In this document: positions 32,601-40,480 of the stretch, piece by piece
Position numbering within the stretch: the first letter of the stretch is position 1
Layout: each line of letters starts with the position of its first letter
Made by a program: the position numbers and the translations under genes
Assembly: GCF_037392515.1 (NCBI RefSeq)
Contig: NC_090288.1
Span: 5,449,501 to 5,513,500, forward strand
Direction: 5' to 3'
DNA: 64,000 nt
DNA from: Haliotis asinina
Lineage: Eukaryota > Mollusca > Gastropoda > Lepetellida > Haliotidae
The notes under the pieces: model-generated
What the model was told of the DNA's origin: nothing
Databases searched by the model: none
The model's input: the letters and a program-made list of their open reading frames with translations, nothing else

Positions 32601-33241
32601 TCTTCCTGTCCATGACTGACAACAGTAATATTCATAGTTGGGGGATATGGGATTAGTTTTATTTGCAGCGCAGTGCCTAAAAGATGTATCGTTCATATTT
32701 GAACTCCTCTATCTCAAAGACTACTATTCAAATATAAGAAAAATAAGCTGACAATTAGGTGCCTGACTCTGAGAATGTGGATTTGAATTTCTGATGTGAC
32801 TCAACCCGGCATAAGTACTGGAATCGGTACACAGAAAGTGTAATCCCAAAAATAATATATTACAGGACATTTACATTTGACCACTTTCTAATTGGCATCG
32901 TATTCATAGAAACAAGCGAAATCCGGTTCACGGAAACTATCGATTTTTCTATCTAATGTCAATCACAACTGCTAATAAGTCCATACTATACTTATGTGCT
33001 AATAGTTATGTGCTAATCAAATTATTTTCAGATTTCCGGAAAGTTCCGAACGGGAGCGGGAAAGCCCGGAGAAGTGATCGTGAACATCGCTAAAGAGGAA
33101 AAGGCAGCAATGATCATCACGGGTACGCGAGGACTTGGAAAATTCCGGAGGACGATCCTCGGCAGCGTCAGTGACTACATCGTTCATCATTCCAATGTCC
33201 CCGTGCTGGTGTGTCGACAGAAAGGGGAAACACCACAATAG
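21307..33241 (+). CDS. Universal stress protein (USP) domain gene, three 3' exons
   Basis: Three exons join in phase: 21307-21387, 22759-22850 and 33032-33241, each with AG/GT borders (donors GTAAGT and GTGAGT, acceptors TTCCAG, CTTCAG and TTTCAG). The product continues (W)YCDHVQRDD..LLLIHVPE, a helical linker rich in E/K/R, then GKPGEVIV and the USP ATP-binding signature G-x2-G-x9-G-S (GTRGLGKFRRTILGS), ending VPVLVCRQKGETPQ and a TAG at 33239. This is the C-terminal three quarters of a single-domain USP of the type common in molluscs; such proteins bind nucleotides and respond to stress. The first exon (start codon, first beta-strand) was not found and may lie upstream of the window. The last intron, 22851-33031, is 10.2 kb and contains a decayed transposon and the 4.6-kb palindrome. 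Confidence 0.9.
22405..22553 (-). promoter_or_regulatory. Cluster of TCAAGGTCA-like nuclear receptor half-sites in USP intron
   Basis: TGACCTTGA (complement TCAAGGTCA, the extended half-site bound by ERR/NR5A-type receptors) occurs exactly at 22405, 22435 and 22539, with a further TGACCTTG at 22545. Related GTGACC(T) units recur from about 21687 onward every 26-35 bp, so the cluster may be no more than a decayed minisatellite. Confidence 0.35.
22759..22850 (+). CDS. USP gene, internal exon (charged helix)
   Basis: 92 bp between CTTCAG and GTGAGT. It encodes a charged amphipathic helix (VVETLLRELEERVDNLEKKY and following residues) matching the linker helix of USPs. It leaves in phase 0. Confidence 0.85.
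22941..24144 (+). pseudogene. Decayed Tc1-like transposon with terminal repeats
   Basis: The left end TACTCGGCAAAACAGAAACG (22941) is mirrored by the right end (complement of 24106-24144: TACACTGGCCAAAAAAGAAA then AGAAACGCATAACC), so this is an element with both ends. Inside, on the + strand, are remnants of a Tc1 transposase. An AQDRFIRALHLR helix-turn-helix segment lies near 23229. The catalytic SDESRFLL lies near 23430, QQDNARAH near 23657 and SPDLNPIEHLWD near 23731. The first two are in one frame, the third is in another, and an in-frame TGA follows at about 23785. A deletion removes the region between the DNA-binding and catalytic parts. It is unrelated at sequence level to the intact element at 14263 and is clearly older. 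It lies in the last USP intron. Confidence 0.88.
24358..24399. repeat. Perfect 16-bp hairpin
   Basis: CCAGTCGGGCCAGTAA (24358-24373) and its exact complement (24384-24399) flank a 10-base loop. The stem is GC-rich in AT-rich surroundings. It could be a MITE core or a processed-RNA hairpin. There is no U tract after it. Confidence 0.7.
24400..25960. other. USP intron, no gene recognised
   Basis: An open frame at 25353-25745 contains a good splice donor (AAACGTAAGT at about 25552), so a short first exon 25353-25552 is conceivable. It shows no domain and does not match the phase of the next USP exon. I see nothing else. Confidence 0.3.
25968..26170 (-). repeat. SINE-A copy
   Basis: Antisense: TTAATGCCGCACTCAGCAAT, GACCAGACAATCCAGTGATC, ATGAGCATCAGTCTACGCAA, GTCAGCGAGCATGACCACCC and CATGGGTTGCTGGA. 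Confidence 0.9.
26616..26643. repeat. (TA)n microsatellite
   Basis: Uninterrupted TA dinucleotides after a short CACA run. Confidence 0.95.
26994..26999. repeat. Left target site duplication TGCGCA
   Basis: TGCGCA abuts the left end of the palindrome. If base 31600 belongs to the element, the duplication is the 5-bp GCGCA. Confidence 0.75.
27085..27165 (+). promoter_or_regulatory. Outer promoter region of left arm: TATA and three CCAATTA boxes
   Basis: TATATA at 27085-27090 is followed by CCAATTA at 27132, 27142 and 27159, just upstream of the 395-codon gene (ATG 27171 or 27195). The same set is mirrored at 31435-31515 for the right arm. Regularly repeated boxes next to a gene encoding a helix-turn-helix-like protein suggest binding sites. 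This is inference. Confidence 0.45.
27171..28358 (+). CDS. Palindrome outer gene, left copy: Cys-rich HTH-like protein, 395 aa
   Basis: I do not recognise the family. The first ATG gives 395 aa. The ATG at 27195 (MPGTKLSREAYTEIRSG) is my preferred start because it aligns with the start of the inner gene (MPPRRDLSSEKVQEIRS). Residues 9-48 look like a short helix-turn-helix, LS.E...EIRS.....E.K.+Y.I...R. The middle is cysteine-rich, with CTDC, then CKCG..C..KKCILW (175-192) and CTCKEKESCILW (248-259). These are two C-x-C..CILW motifs suggesting metal binding. The C-terminal third is hydrophobic and basic (KNRLLLLLDPPTGE; VYGYKIRETIRAAGG). There is no DDE, HUH, tyrosine-recombinase or polymerase motif. 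It converges on the inner gene, with 137 bp between stops. GC content is higher than the surrounding intron. Confidence 0.8.
   Translation: MRVHRHRNMPGTKLSREAYTEIRSGRLSIREAKRKYHISQARYTRIRGGIGKPTTPDISEELEALLQKCRPMLLSDREKQILEQSGHTFYEHYQIPKQFLELYLLCFRPLVEAGKIVDFVYIYPPNQFRPSAGKLRIILADNCYPGPKDRHNRCTDCLATLSELPALFGPDNSTCKCGATDHCVDSKKCILWEQKVIDYTPQERLPLEVPEEIEVGSCCVNIENLYDNACLFWSIKYALLINKLMDRCTCKEKESCILWRLSEKAEVPQGRGNIWHTPLPDYGGPKHMEVAPPPYSEHKKAANVPEGVYLCKKFAVAGHEGKNRLLLLLDPPTGETIPVYGYKIRETIRAAGGIERLRLVREPFLCKLGKICYSPISEKKDDREIELLLPDIGRE
28359..28495. other. Convergent intergenic segment, left arm
   Basis: 137 bp between the two stops. It has A- and T-rich tracts (TTTTTTCCCCTCAAAAAA) but no perfect AATAAA on either strand, so the polyadenylation signal is uncertain. 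Confidence 0.5.
28496..29161 (-). CDS. Palindrome inner gene, left copy: HTH-like coiled-coil protein with hydrophobic tail, 221 aa
   Basis: I do not recognise the family. Residues 5-45 repeat the helix-turn-helix-like pattern of the outer gene (LSSEKVQEIRS..EVKKRFGIG..R). Residues 46-90 are Pro/Ala/Ser-rich with a repeated SVLPAA. Residues 91-140 are heptad-like helix with a repeated EQTTN. Residues 142-162 are strongly acidic. Residues 177-191 (TYLSLAAVFLWKVVY) form a short hydrophobic segment followed by a basic tail, as in tail-anchored proteins. This layout would suit a DNA-binding, oligomeric protein tethered to a membrane, or a hydrophobic packing helix. Function is unknown. TATATATATATA at 29181-29192 sits just upstream of the start. 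Confidence 0.8.
   Translation of the reverse strand: MPPRRDLSSEKVQEIRSLRGVLPASEVKKRFGIGSTRLYDIWREPAVEPPTSTDALPAPASETSAGSVLPAAILPPSESVLPAAEPTVSTIQDFYNRLGRLEASVKQTAAMSARLEQTTNTLPAHMEQTTNLLVDILSMLDKDNEEEEIENVEEEQEETHLDIQKVRQILETAQRWTYLSLAAVFLWKVVYKTWKHSKSVHTPTEKVETSKTKRGDPFIMQ
29181..29192 (-). promoter_or_regulatory. TATA-like promoter of left inner gene
   Basis: A TATATATATATA run about 20-30 bp before the ATG at 29161. Mirrored at 29408-29419 for the right copy. Confidence 0.5.
29251..29349. repeat. Axis of the palindrome: inverted GCTTAG iterons
   Basis: Five direct copies of GCTTAG(T/C)AAT at 10-11 bp spacing (29251, 29261, 29271, 29281, 29292) meet their five complements (29303-29349). 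The short tip GTATTAT at 29297-29303 breaks the symmetry at one base pair. A phased iteron array at a hairpin axis resembles replication or resolution sites of hairpin-ended elements, and it sits between two divergent promoters. Role inferred. Confidence 0.75.
29439..30104 (+). CDS. Palindrome inner gene, right copy, 221 aa
   Basis: Identical protein to the copy at 28496-29161, in mirror position. It has an HTH-like N-terminus, Pro/Ala/Ser-rich linker, coiled-coil, acidic stretch, hydrophobic segment and basic tail. The two copies diverge from the GCTTAG axis with separate TATA-like runs. Identity over the whole length means either very recent formation of the palindrome or ongoing arm-to-arm conversion. 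Confidence 0.8.
   Translation: MPPRRDLSSEKVQEIRSLRGVLPASEVKKRFGIGSTRLYDIWREPAVEPPTSTDALPAPASETSAGSVLPAAILPPSESVLPAAEPTVSTIQDFYNRLGRLEASVKQTAAMSARLEQTTNTLPAHMEQTTNLLVDILSMLDKDNEEEEIENVEEEQEETHLDIQKVRQILETAQRWTYLSLAAVFLWKVVYKTWKHSKSVHTPTEKVETSKTKRGDPFIMQ
30105..30241. other. Convergent intergenic segment, right arm
   Basis: Mirror of 28359-28495. No perfect polyadenylation hexamer. Confidence 0.5.
30242..31429 (-). CDS. Palindrome outer gene, right copy, 395 aa
   Basis: Identical protein to the copy at 27171-28358, with the same alternative start (here at 31405) that aligns with the inner gene. Cysteine-rich with two C-x-C..CILW motifs and an HTH-like N-terminus. Family unknown. Transcription would run inward from the outer end of the palindrome. 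Confidence 0.8.
   Translation of the reverse strand: MRVHRHRNMPGTKLSREAYTEIRSGRLSIREAKRKYHISQARYTRIRGGIGKPTTPDISEELEALLQKCRPMLLSDREKQILEQSGHTFYEHYQIPKQFLELYLLCFRPLVEAGKIVDFVYIYPPNQFRPSAGKLRIILADNCYPGPKDRHNRCTDCLATLSELPALFGPDNSTCKCGATDHCVDSKKCILWEQKVIDYTPQERLPLEVPEEIEVGSCCVNIENLYDNACLFWSIKYALLINKLMDRCTCKEKESCILWRLSEKAEVPQGRGNIWHTPLPDYGGPKHMEVAPPPYSEHKKAANVPEGVYLCKKFAVAGHEGKNRLLLLLDPPTGETIPVYGYKIRETIRAAGGIERLRLVREPFLCKLGKICYSPISEKKDDREIELLLPDIGRE
31600..31605. repeat. Right target site duplication TGCGCA
   Basis: Exact copy of 26994-26999 directly after the right end. Confidence 0.75.
31668..31815 (-). repeat. SINE-A fragment
   Basis: Antisense: AAATAATCAAGTCAGTCCAGTG, ATGAGCATCGATCTACGCAT and AACCCGGATCTCTCCGGGT. 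It begins 60-70 bp after the right end of the palindrome. Confidence 0.8.
31816..33031. other. USP intron, no gene recognised
   Basis: Nothing recognised apart from ordinary AT-rich intron and the branch/acceptor region before 33032. Confidence 0.4.
33032..33241 (+). CDS. USP gene, terminal exon with ATP-binding motif
   Basis: 210 bp after ATTTTCAG, 69 codons plus TAG. It carries the G-x2-G-x9-G-S signature and the C-terminal VPVLVCR strand, the two most conserved features of the family. Confidence 0.93.
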   Translation: MSGKFRTGAGKPGEVIVNIAKEEKAAMIITGTRGLGKFRRTILGSVSDYIVHHSNVPVLVCRQKGETPQ

Positions 33242-33565
33242 GCGGCGTGTGTGAAGACGAGAACCAGTTTTGTGTTTGTGTTTACAGTAGGATGTATTAT
33301 AGATACTGTGTCACTATTCAAAGGTTTGCGTGCACTACGTCCCCCAACCAGTCGTCAATACACACAGTCCCCCGTCAACATCCGGGTTACAAAGGGTCTT
33401 CAACAACCGTAGTTGTCTTGAAAGACGTCTAAATGGATCGTGATAGGTCGGTGATTTGGTATGTATGGGACACTCAGTTTCCAACAGCGGCGATCAATGC
33501 TCATGATTTCAGTCACCGAATTGTCGATTATTCACAGATCAAAGTCACATAGTTCGTACACAAGA

Positions 33566-33571
33566 AATAAA
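33566..33571 (+). promoter_or_regulatory. Candidate polyadenylation signal of the USP gene
   Basis: AATAAA lies 325 bp after the USP stop codon and is the first perfect hexamer I found in the 3' flank. Confidence 0.5.
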
Positions 33572-33989
33572 CAAATACGCAGGTCGCTTTGCACAGAGGA
33601 CTATTATTAATGAAAGCACCACGCTACGACCTGGTGCCACAACGCAACCCAGCGAGTACTCACACCATTGATCGTTCAGATTTCATCGGCAGCAGTTCTC
33701 ACGAACATGTGTCTCAGCGTTGCAACCTCCATTCTACAAATTGCGTTCGGAACGTAGGATTTGCACACAGATAAATATAGATTCAGTGAGGTATACAAAT
33801 CCACCATTCCTTATTTTATTGAAAAATGATGCTGTCACAATCACACAGAAAATTGGCCATGAGGGGAAGTGGCGGAACCTACTGTAAACAAACCCATGAA
33901 ATATTGACGGTGTTAGTCAGTGTCCAACATAAATCACAGTATCCTCATGTTTTACTCGTTTGGGGATGCGTTTGCGGAAGTCAGGCTGT

Positions 33990-34200
33990 TTTGCTTTTGT
34001 TTTTAACGCCACACTTGTCACTATTCCTGCAGTTTGTATATACTCAATCTTGACCAGACAGTCCAGTGACTGACGTCATGAACATCGATCTACGCAGTTA
34101 GGCTACGATGACATGTGTTAGCCAAGTCAGTACTACTGGCCACCTGATCCTGTTAGTCGCCTCCTGGGTGGTGAGGAACCAGGATCTTGACGGGTATTAG
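33990..34200 (-). repeat. SINE-A copy
   Basis: Antisense: TTTTTAACGCCACACTTGTC, GACCAGACAGTCCAGTGACT, AACATCGATCTACGCAGT, GTTAGTCGCCTCC and GGATCTTGACGGG. Confidence 0.85.
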
Positions 34201-36483
34201 TGTTCTGTAACGATACGCTGCGTTGACTGTGTCAGTACAATGCTGGCATTGTCCATCAGGACGCAGCGGTTACGTTCCCTGAATTACAATCATCTGATTT
34301 CTTTCTATTTTCCTTTGTTGGCTCATTCATTGTGAAAACATTTGTCAGTTCGGGACAGTTGTGTGTACTGATTCAGTTTCTCGAACAATTTGTCAAGTTA
34401 GTTGTATGCTGTACAAACGTGATATTATAGTTTACACTTGGGTACCCCCGTTGTGTATGGCGCCGTTAAACACTGTGCGGAGTGGCGTCCCTTTGACGTG
34501 TCAGGAGCCTATGAATGCGAGTTCGAATCACCGATTCGCGTTGATTATGTCTCTACGTTCTAGGTGAAACAGTGTCACATCCGAGGACGTGGGTTTCGCA
34601 AAGATTATTATATCAGAAAGATATCCATTTGTCAAAACTATTCTCCCCTATTCTTTTGCGAGACATAACCGAAATACCTGTTCAAATCAAATACATACAA
34701 TCATTATAATACATTAAGAGAATGCGTAAGGAAGTCGGTAATGTGCGAGAGCGTTCGTCGTAATTCTTCGGCAAAAAGCTTCCACATGACACATGGAATA
34801 GGGCGATATTCATGAACGCTCACTGTTAAATATTTTGGGGGTCAAATTGAGGAAACAATTCCTTTTTAGAAACAAATCAGTATAATTACTAGGTTGCCAG
34901 TGGTATATTTCGTTTGTGAACTGTTTGACATGTATACGTATGCTGGTTTATGAAAGATTATATTGGACAGTGTGTTTCTTGCAAACTCACATTTGGTCGG
35001 GAGATCAAATTACCCCACCTTCTTTCGGAACTCCCCATATACATTTGGCTGAAACTTCTTTCTTTAAATATTCCACAAAACCCCGTATGGAATTTTACGG
35101 CGCTTTAATCATGCAAGAGGCATCTGAGAATCGATCGTATTGCCTCCGAACCAATAACTCTTTCTATTGCAGAATGATTGAATTACAGGGTCTTTTGCGC
35201 GCTTTCTTTTTCTTCGTCTCTCTTTGTCGAGAGTGCTCTTGCCTTTAACTACACTGTATTTTAAAACATTTGAACCTCGTGGAATCCTTCAAAAGAAAGC
35301 GACCATGTGCAATTCGAAATCGGTAATTTCCGGGAGCTCTCGTACATTATCGGCGATTGTTACACCTATACACGGAAAGAGACGAGTGGGAGTATTACTA
35401 GGTCATCATAGTGTTTTCGATTGGCACAGTTTATCTGATACAATGTTAAGGTTTTGATACTGTTGATATATATTGACGTTGTTCATCAATGCCGGTCACG
35501 TTTTATTACCTTGATTGTTAACTTTTCTGTCAACATGATGTACGTTTGTAAAACAGTAACACGTGCAATAAACAGTTAACAGTTAACTAGTTTTAATCCT
35601 TCCAAACTTGTTGGCAATTTTGATATCCTGCCTGAACCATTCACGGAAACAATGATATGGTTCTTTTCAAAGAGGCATCGTATCAAGGGGAAGATTAAGT
35701 ATTTGTTTTTCTAAATATGAAAATTTTGAGATAACCTGTCCACTTGAAACGCTCCACAGTACAATATATTTAGATAAGGCCGGACACTTCGACGTACCCC
35801 ATCCGCCTGCTTTGGCGATCGCTACGCTACCATCGCATACAATGTATTAAAACTTCATCTCAGCATAACCATGGGAGACTGTCCCATCGATCACCACTCA
35901 TGACACCTACCAGTTTTTTATTGTTATTCATACAAGTCGACTTAAAACCGATTTTGACCGTCAAATGGTGGACGATAGCAAGCGTCGACTAATGTGAGGG
36001 CTTGGTTTGACCACAACCCCTTTATGCAAACCTTACGTCCTTGCTATCGTCGAATGACGATCCGACGGAGCGTTAGCGCAGGCGCAACAGACCCCGGGAA
36101 CCAGACTGCATCAAGAATTCTTCAGCTATGAAGAGTTATTTGCCGGTGTTCGGGTTACGGAGTTTGCTTGTAGTTTACCTACTTTACTTAAATCATAGCC
36201 TTTGGAAGGGACACGAAGTGCCGGCTGTCACTTGCTATATCTCAGAAACTGCAGATCGATTCAGTATATAATGATTTTTGATAGGCCAACTCAAACCCGG
36301 ATATGGGACACTAAGGATGCAACACATCGATAAATAAATGAATATGTCTAGGAAGACAGTTATACTTCCGGGTTCAGCAGCCTCACACGACTCCACCAAG
36401 AACAAAACCACCAAGAACACTTTTATCATTATTTAGGAAACAAAATATTTTCACAATACAAAGTCGAGAAGAGAAAAGAAAGT
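34201..36483. other. Intergenic region between USP and F-BAR/SH3 gene
   Basis: Open frames at 34916-35248 and 35224-35457 on the + strand overlap, but I recognise no domain or splice pattern. TTTATT near 35927 (AATAAA on the minus strand) could serve the minus-strand gene that ends at 36484. Nothing else seen. Confidence 0.35.
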
Positions 36484-36948
36484 CTAGTTCTCCAAGATCA
36501 CGTGATCTGCAGGGTAAAATCCGTGCCGCTTCTTCCGACCCCCAAGCCCACGCCGACACCATCCAAAGGACATTCCCTGTACATCCATGGGGAACTTTTG
36601 CTTAATACGCATGCCTGCAAGAAACCGAAGTTACACCATAAGCTAAGAGAACCATACAAATGTACAAAGAGACAAGTAGCATGCACGGGTTTAGTAATCA
36701 TTTGCTTCACGTCCACTCCCAACAGAATGAAAGTCAGACTTAACCTCGTATACCTGTAGGATGCTTACATGGTCATCTATGGACGCAACTTTGGCCGCTC
36801 CTACATCCCATGCATGAGTGTTATAGATATGCTCCTTGGGAACACTCACCCAGTTTCAACTGGAGGTGCTCAGGGTGGGTGGGCTTGAAGGGCCGGATGA
36901 CGCGCACATACACGTCTTCCAGATACTTCACGTCCTCCTCCACTACAG
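36484..36948 (-). CDS. Last two exons of the F-BAR-like gene: SH3 domain
   Basis: Exons 36948-36850 and 36614-36484 split the SH3 domain inside the LKLG turn. The second exon encodes MRIKQKF..SFGWCRRGL and GFYPADHVILEN before TAG. The Trp of the ligand groove and the FYPADHV strand (FPSNYV in typical SH3s) are kept. Confidence 0.82.
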
Positions 36949-39529
36949 CTGGGGAAAGACACAAGAATTCAGTGAAGATCTGCCTCTTACAACATAGTCT
37001 TTTTAGTAAAGTAAAGTTCAAAACAATACACAGTGTTCTCAGTGAGAGAAAGAGACATACATATATGTGTATACATAAAAATGACTCCATTTACCTTTTG
37101 AGGTAACAGTGACGGATTCGTTGTTGTTGAAGTCACAGTTGTCTCCTTTCTTGGTATTAGACTTAGAGATCCAGAGTCTACGGCTGTTAACTGGCTGGCC
37201 AATGGCTGACATGATTTCTTGCGCCAGGAGGTTCTCCTCAGTCAGGCCTTTCTTTGGATCTCGTCTGATGGCCACATTGGATGCTCGGACAAACGGGGTT
37301 GGAATTTTCTCCAAAAAGCCAAATTTCCGATGCAAGGCCTGAACATCTGGGAAGATGTACTTCTCTGAGGTCACATCACAGGTGGCATTGATGATGTCAT
37401 CGACAGCTATATCATCAATGGCCGCCTTCAGGAAACTGCTCCTGAAGCAACAGACAATACCTCCATAAGTACAAGATAACTATCAAAGCTAGGCAAAGAA
37501 AATACAGACAACCAAAGGATTAACTCTAAATGCAATTAACAAGGACAAAAGTGCTGCACAGATACAATGATCATAGATCTCGTGTGACCGATCCTGATTT
37601 TTCAACACTGGGAGAGAAACACACAGAGAAATAAAGAGTACCAAAACCTAGGATGAATACACTGAAGCAAAGATAAGCCAGCCCTATTGTTGTACCTGCC
37701 CACATTGTCAGGCGAGCATGTCTTGACAACAAAATCTCTGAGACTGGAGATAAAGGACTCCAACTGACTCTTCTGCAGGTCACATACTTCTTGACATGCA
37801 TGGTCAGAGGTCTGGGTGGGTGGAGAGAGGGGGACAAACAGAACAGGGAAGAGATAAAGAAAGGAAAGCAAACAACAAAAAGTAACAGAGAGAAAGACAG
37901 AAAAAAAACCCAAAGATGAAGAAAAGGTCGAGAGACAGACGTGAATGATTGTTTGAAGTTTGCATGATATTGTGCACTCATGGGTTTCAGTACGTGGATC
38001 ATTTACTCACACAGAGAACGCGGGTTAAAAGGGATTAAGACAAACAGTTCTATAACAAAGGAATCATTCAAAGAATGTGTAGGAATGATTGGAAACAGAT
38101 ATCAGAACCCTTATTTTCAATGTTCACCTTTCTCAGTCTATTCACAAGCTCTTTCTCCTCTTTCAACAGGCACTCATAATGGGCTTTGTGAGTCGTCTCT
38201 TTCTGATTGTGTTTAACCAGCTTTGACTCCAAAGTCCGGACTTTCTTCTCCAGTCGGCTTTCCTGAGACCTCTTGGACTTTTCCCCCAATTTCTCCAGCT
38301 CAGCCTTCAGCTCTCTTATTCTTGTTTCATAATTACGAGAGGTAGCCATGGCCATTAGGCTGCTCTGTCAAGAAGGAGGAGACATTCACTTGTAATATTC
38401 TACTTGAAACAAACACGTGCGTGTACAGTAGTATTCAGAATAGGAAACAAACTAAATTCAAGTCTTTCATCCCAAAACAACCAGAACAACTCACCTCCTT
38501 CACCTCCTGAAGATGTTTGAGGCACACCATGTGTCTCTCAGTCAGGGACACAAGTTCCCGGCTCAAGGCCTTGTGCTCAGACAACACGCCTCTCCTGTTA
38601 GCAGTGACCAGTCTGAAAACATGTCAACCACTAATATGAATGCCACCCCGGTCATAATTTTAATCACACAATCAAAACAACACGTGGCTATAGTCACACG
38701 CGAACAACACTAACAAACATCAATTACCTTTACCTTTTTAGAGACTGGATAGGTCCGTCCTGGATCGTCACATCACGTGACACAGTGAGAATGTGATTAG
38801 CCTCCTGTTCAGACGATCTCAGATAGCAAACCAGAAGATGACGAATCTTTTGACTCTCGGAACAAGCTGAAAACGGAATGAAGAGAGCATGGGGTGATTG
38901 GCAATTAAGCAAAATAGACCTTTAGGAACGGGGTTTCGATGCAACATAACAGGAACATACGTCAAAACGTTAATGTAAATAGTAGCTGAATAAGGGTTGT
39001 CGCATACGTACCCTCTTGACTGACAGTGTCAAGTTTAGTCCTACATTCCTGACACCAGTCGAGCAGCTTCTCGGCGTATGAAGTGTTGATTCCTACCCGG
39101 GACTTCATTATTTCCACCCAGAAACGAGAAGGGTTCAAGCTGTAAACAGATAATACCAACTCCATCTAATCTGTGATGTAGCAGTCTCATTGTTATTACA
39201 CGAAGGCAGGAGATGGGCATAATCGTTTTAGGGTGAAAATGCAAGAATAGCATGTCGACAATTGTAAATAGACTTTACACAGTCAGAAAACGGGAAGGGG
39301 GTGAGGCATTTAAAGCAGATTGGTTGCTGAAATTATTTTATGCATATGGGTAGACCTTGTTGAAGTTTTATGCAAAATGGCGTCCAACTTGGACATAGCA
39401 ACTACAACGTCCGTTACGTTTAGGTTGGAGATTCCATCTCACTGTGCGCAGAATGGAAGCAAAGAAAACTACTTACAGTTCCCCGTCGTTCTGGGGATGA
39501 TGAAAATCGGGTATATGGATCTCGTTCAT
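36484..39529 (-). CDS. F-BAR-like coiled-coil protein with C-terminal SH3 domain, 453 aa, nine exons
   Basis: Nine minus-strand exons join with matching phases and GT/AG borders: 39529-39477, 39139-39012, 38866-38734, 38612-38495, 38364-38128, 37811-37696, 37441-37095, 36948-36850, 36614-36484. The total is 1362 nt, exactly 454 codons with the stop. The start (MNEIHIPDFHHP) directly precedes an FCH-like segment (NPSRFWVEIMKSRVG..YAEKLLDWCQECR). Residues 20-260 are long charged helices rich in E/K/R, like a BAR-type dimer. Residues 260-380 are a linker. Residues about 390-453 read as an SH3 domain: VRVIRPFKP, a GW pair and GFYPADHV, although the ALYDY tyrosines are lost. F-BAR/SH3 proteins (the PACSIN, PSTPIP and NOSTRIN type) bend membranes and recruit actin regulators. 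Orthology is not assigned. The F-BAR call is less sure than the SH3 call. Confidence 0.8.
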
Positions 39530-40250
39530 ACTTGGAAACGCAGAGAAAAGTCAGTTTTGCCAGAGCTTATGCAGTCCACCGATGCGAATCTGGTTGCTAC
39601 CCAGAAAATGGCGGCCTTGCGATTATGATGTCACAGAAACGATTCCGTCACAACTCGTTAAAGTCCGTCATTGCAGACTTAAGCTGGTTCCCGGCACCCT
39701 TGGCGCGCGCAGACGAGCGACATGCAAGACGAAGCCCAGTTTATTTATTGCGGGCTGAACACGACCCTCATTAATATATGACAGTCTGGAAATATACGGG
39801 GAATACAGGATCATAGACAGATGTCCCGTCATCGAAATGGATGGCCCACAGGTGATGATGAGTCTTTGACGGTTGCCGATTTTAAGGCCAGCTTGCCGCA
39901 ATTCTTTTGTCTTAACGACTTATGTATATGGACCCCATACATTCAGGTATTTGTTACGCTTACACCATTTTATGGGTGACATCGTGTTATCTATCATACT
40001 ATCCTCAAGTGTACGAGAACATTATAGTCATAAATAAGTATCGTGTTTGCGACGAGGGAGACAGCAGATTCTATAAGACGCAATACACAAGTTTTGGCGA
40101 CTTTCAGTCCATGTTATGTTTACAAGTCTCCGTGACTGACAAGTTAAAGAATTTATTACTAATGTGCCATTTTGTCGATGACGTGGTGTCATGTACCATT
40201 CAAAATCTCATTCCCTCAAGTATATGACAAAATGACAATCAAAGAAAAAC
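39530..40250. other. Upstream region of the F-BAR-like gene
   Basis: The promoter and 5' leader of the minus-strand gene should lie here. GGCGCGCGC near 39702 is a CpG-rich spot. A 102-codon + frame (39320-39628) starts with a fair Kozak context, but it overlaps the first exon of the minus-strand gene on the other strand and I do not call it. Confidence 0.35.
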
Positions 40251-40254
40251 ACGG

Positions 40255-40480
40255 TTTTTGGGAGCATTGAGACCAGAGATACCAAAAATCGGAATTCTGT
40301 ATAGCTTTACCGGCTTTAAATTTGGTATTTGCACGTCATAAACTACTCACGGATGTATCCATGGATGATATTGTGACATATATCATTATAAAGATTATAT
40401 CCTCAATATTGTTTCTGCGAGCATTGAGACGAGAGATGACGAAAATCGCAAATTCTTGATGGTTGTCAATTTTGCTATGA
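40255..40480. repeat. Diverged direct repeat pair
   Basis: GAGCATTGAGACCAGAGATA..AAAATCGGAATTCT near 40262 recurs as GAGCATTGAGACGAGAGATG..AAAATCGCAAATTCT near 40420, a spacing of about 158 bp. A third, weaker relative may lie near 39855. Origin unknown. Confidence 0.5.

Noticed and set aside
34916..35457. Two overlapping + strand frames before the F-BAR gene
   Set aside because: No domain or splice sites in matching phase. Lengths are within chance for this composition.
39377..39628. MASNLDIATTTSV.. frame with a Kozak-like start
   Set aside because: It overlaps the first exon of the minus-strand F-BAR-like gene and shows no donor or domain.
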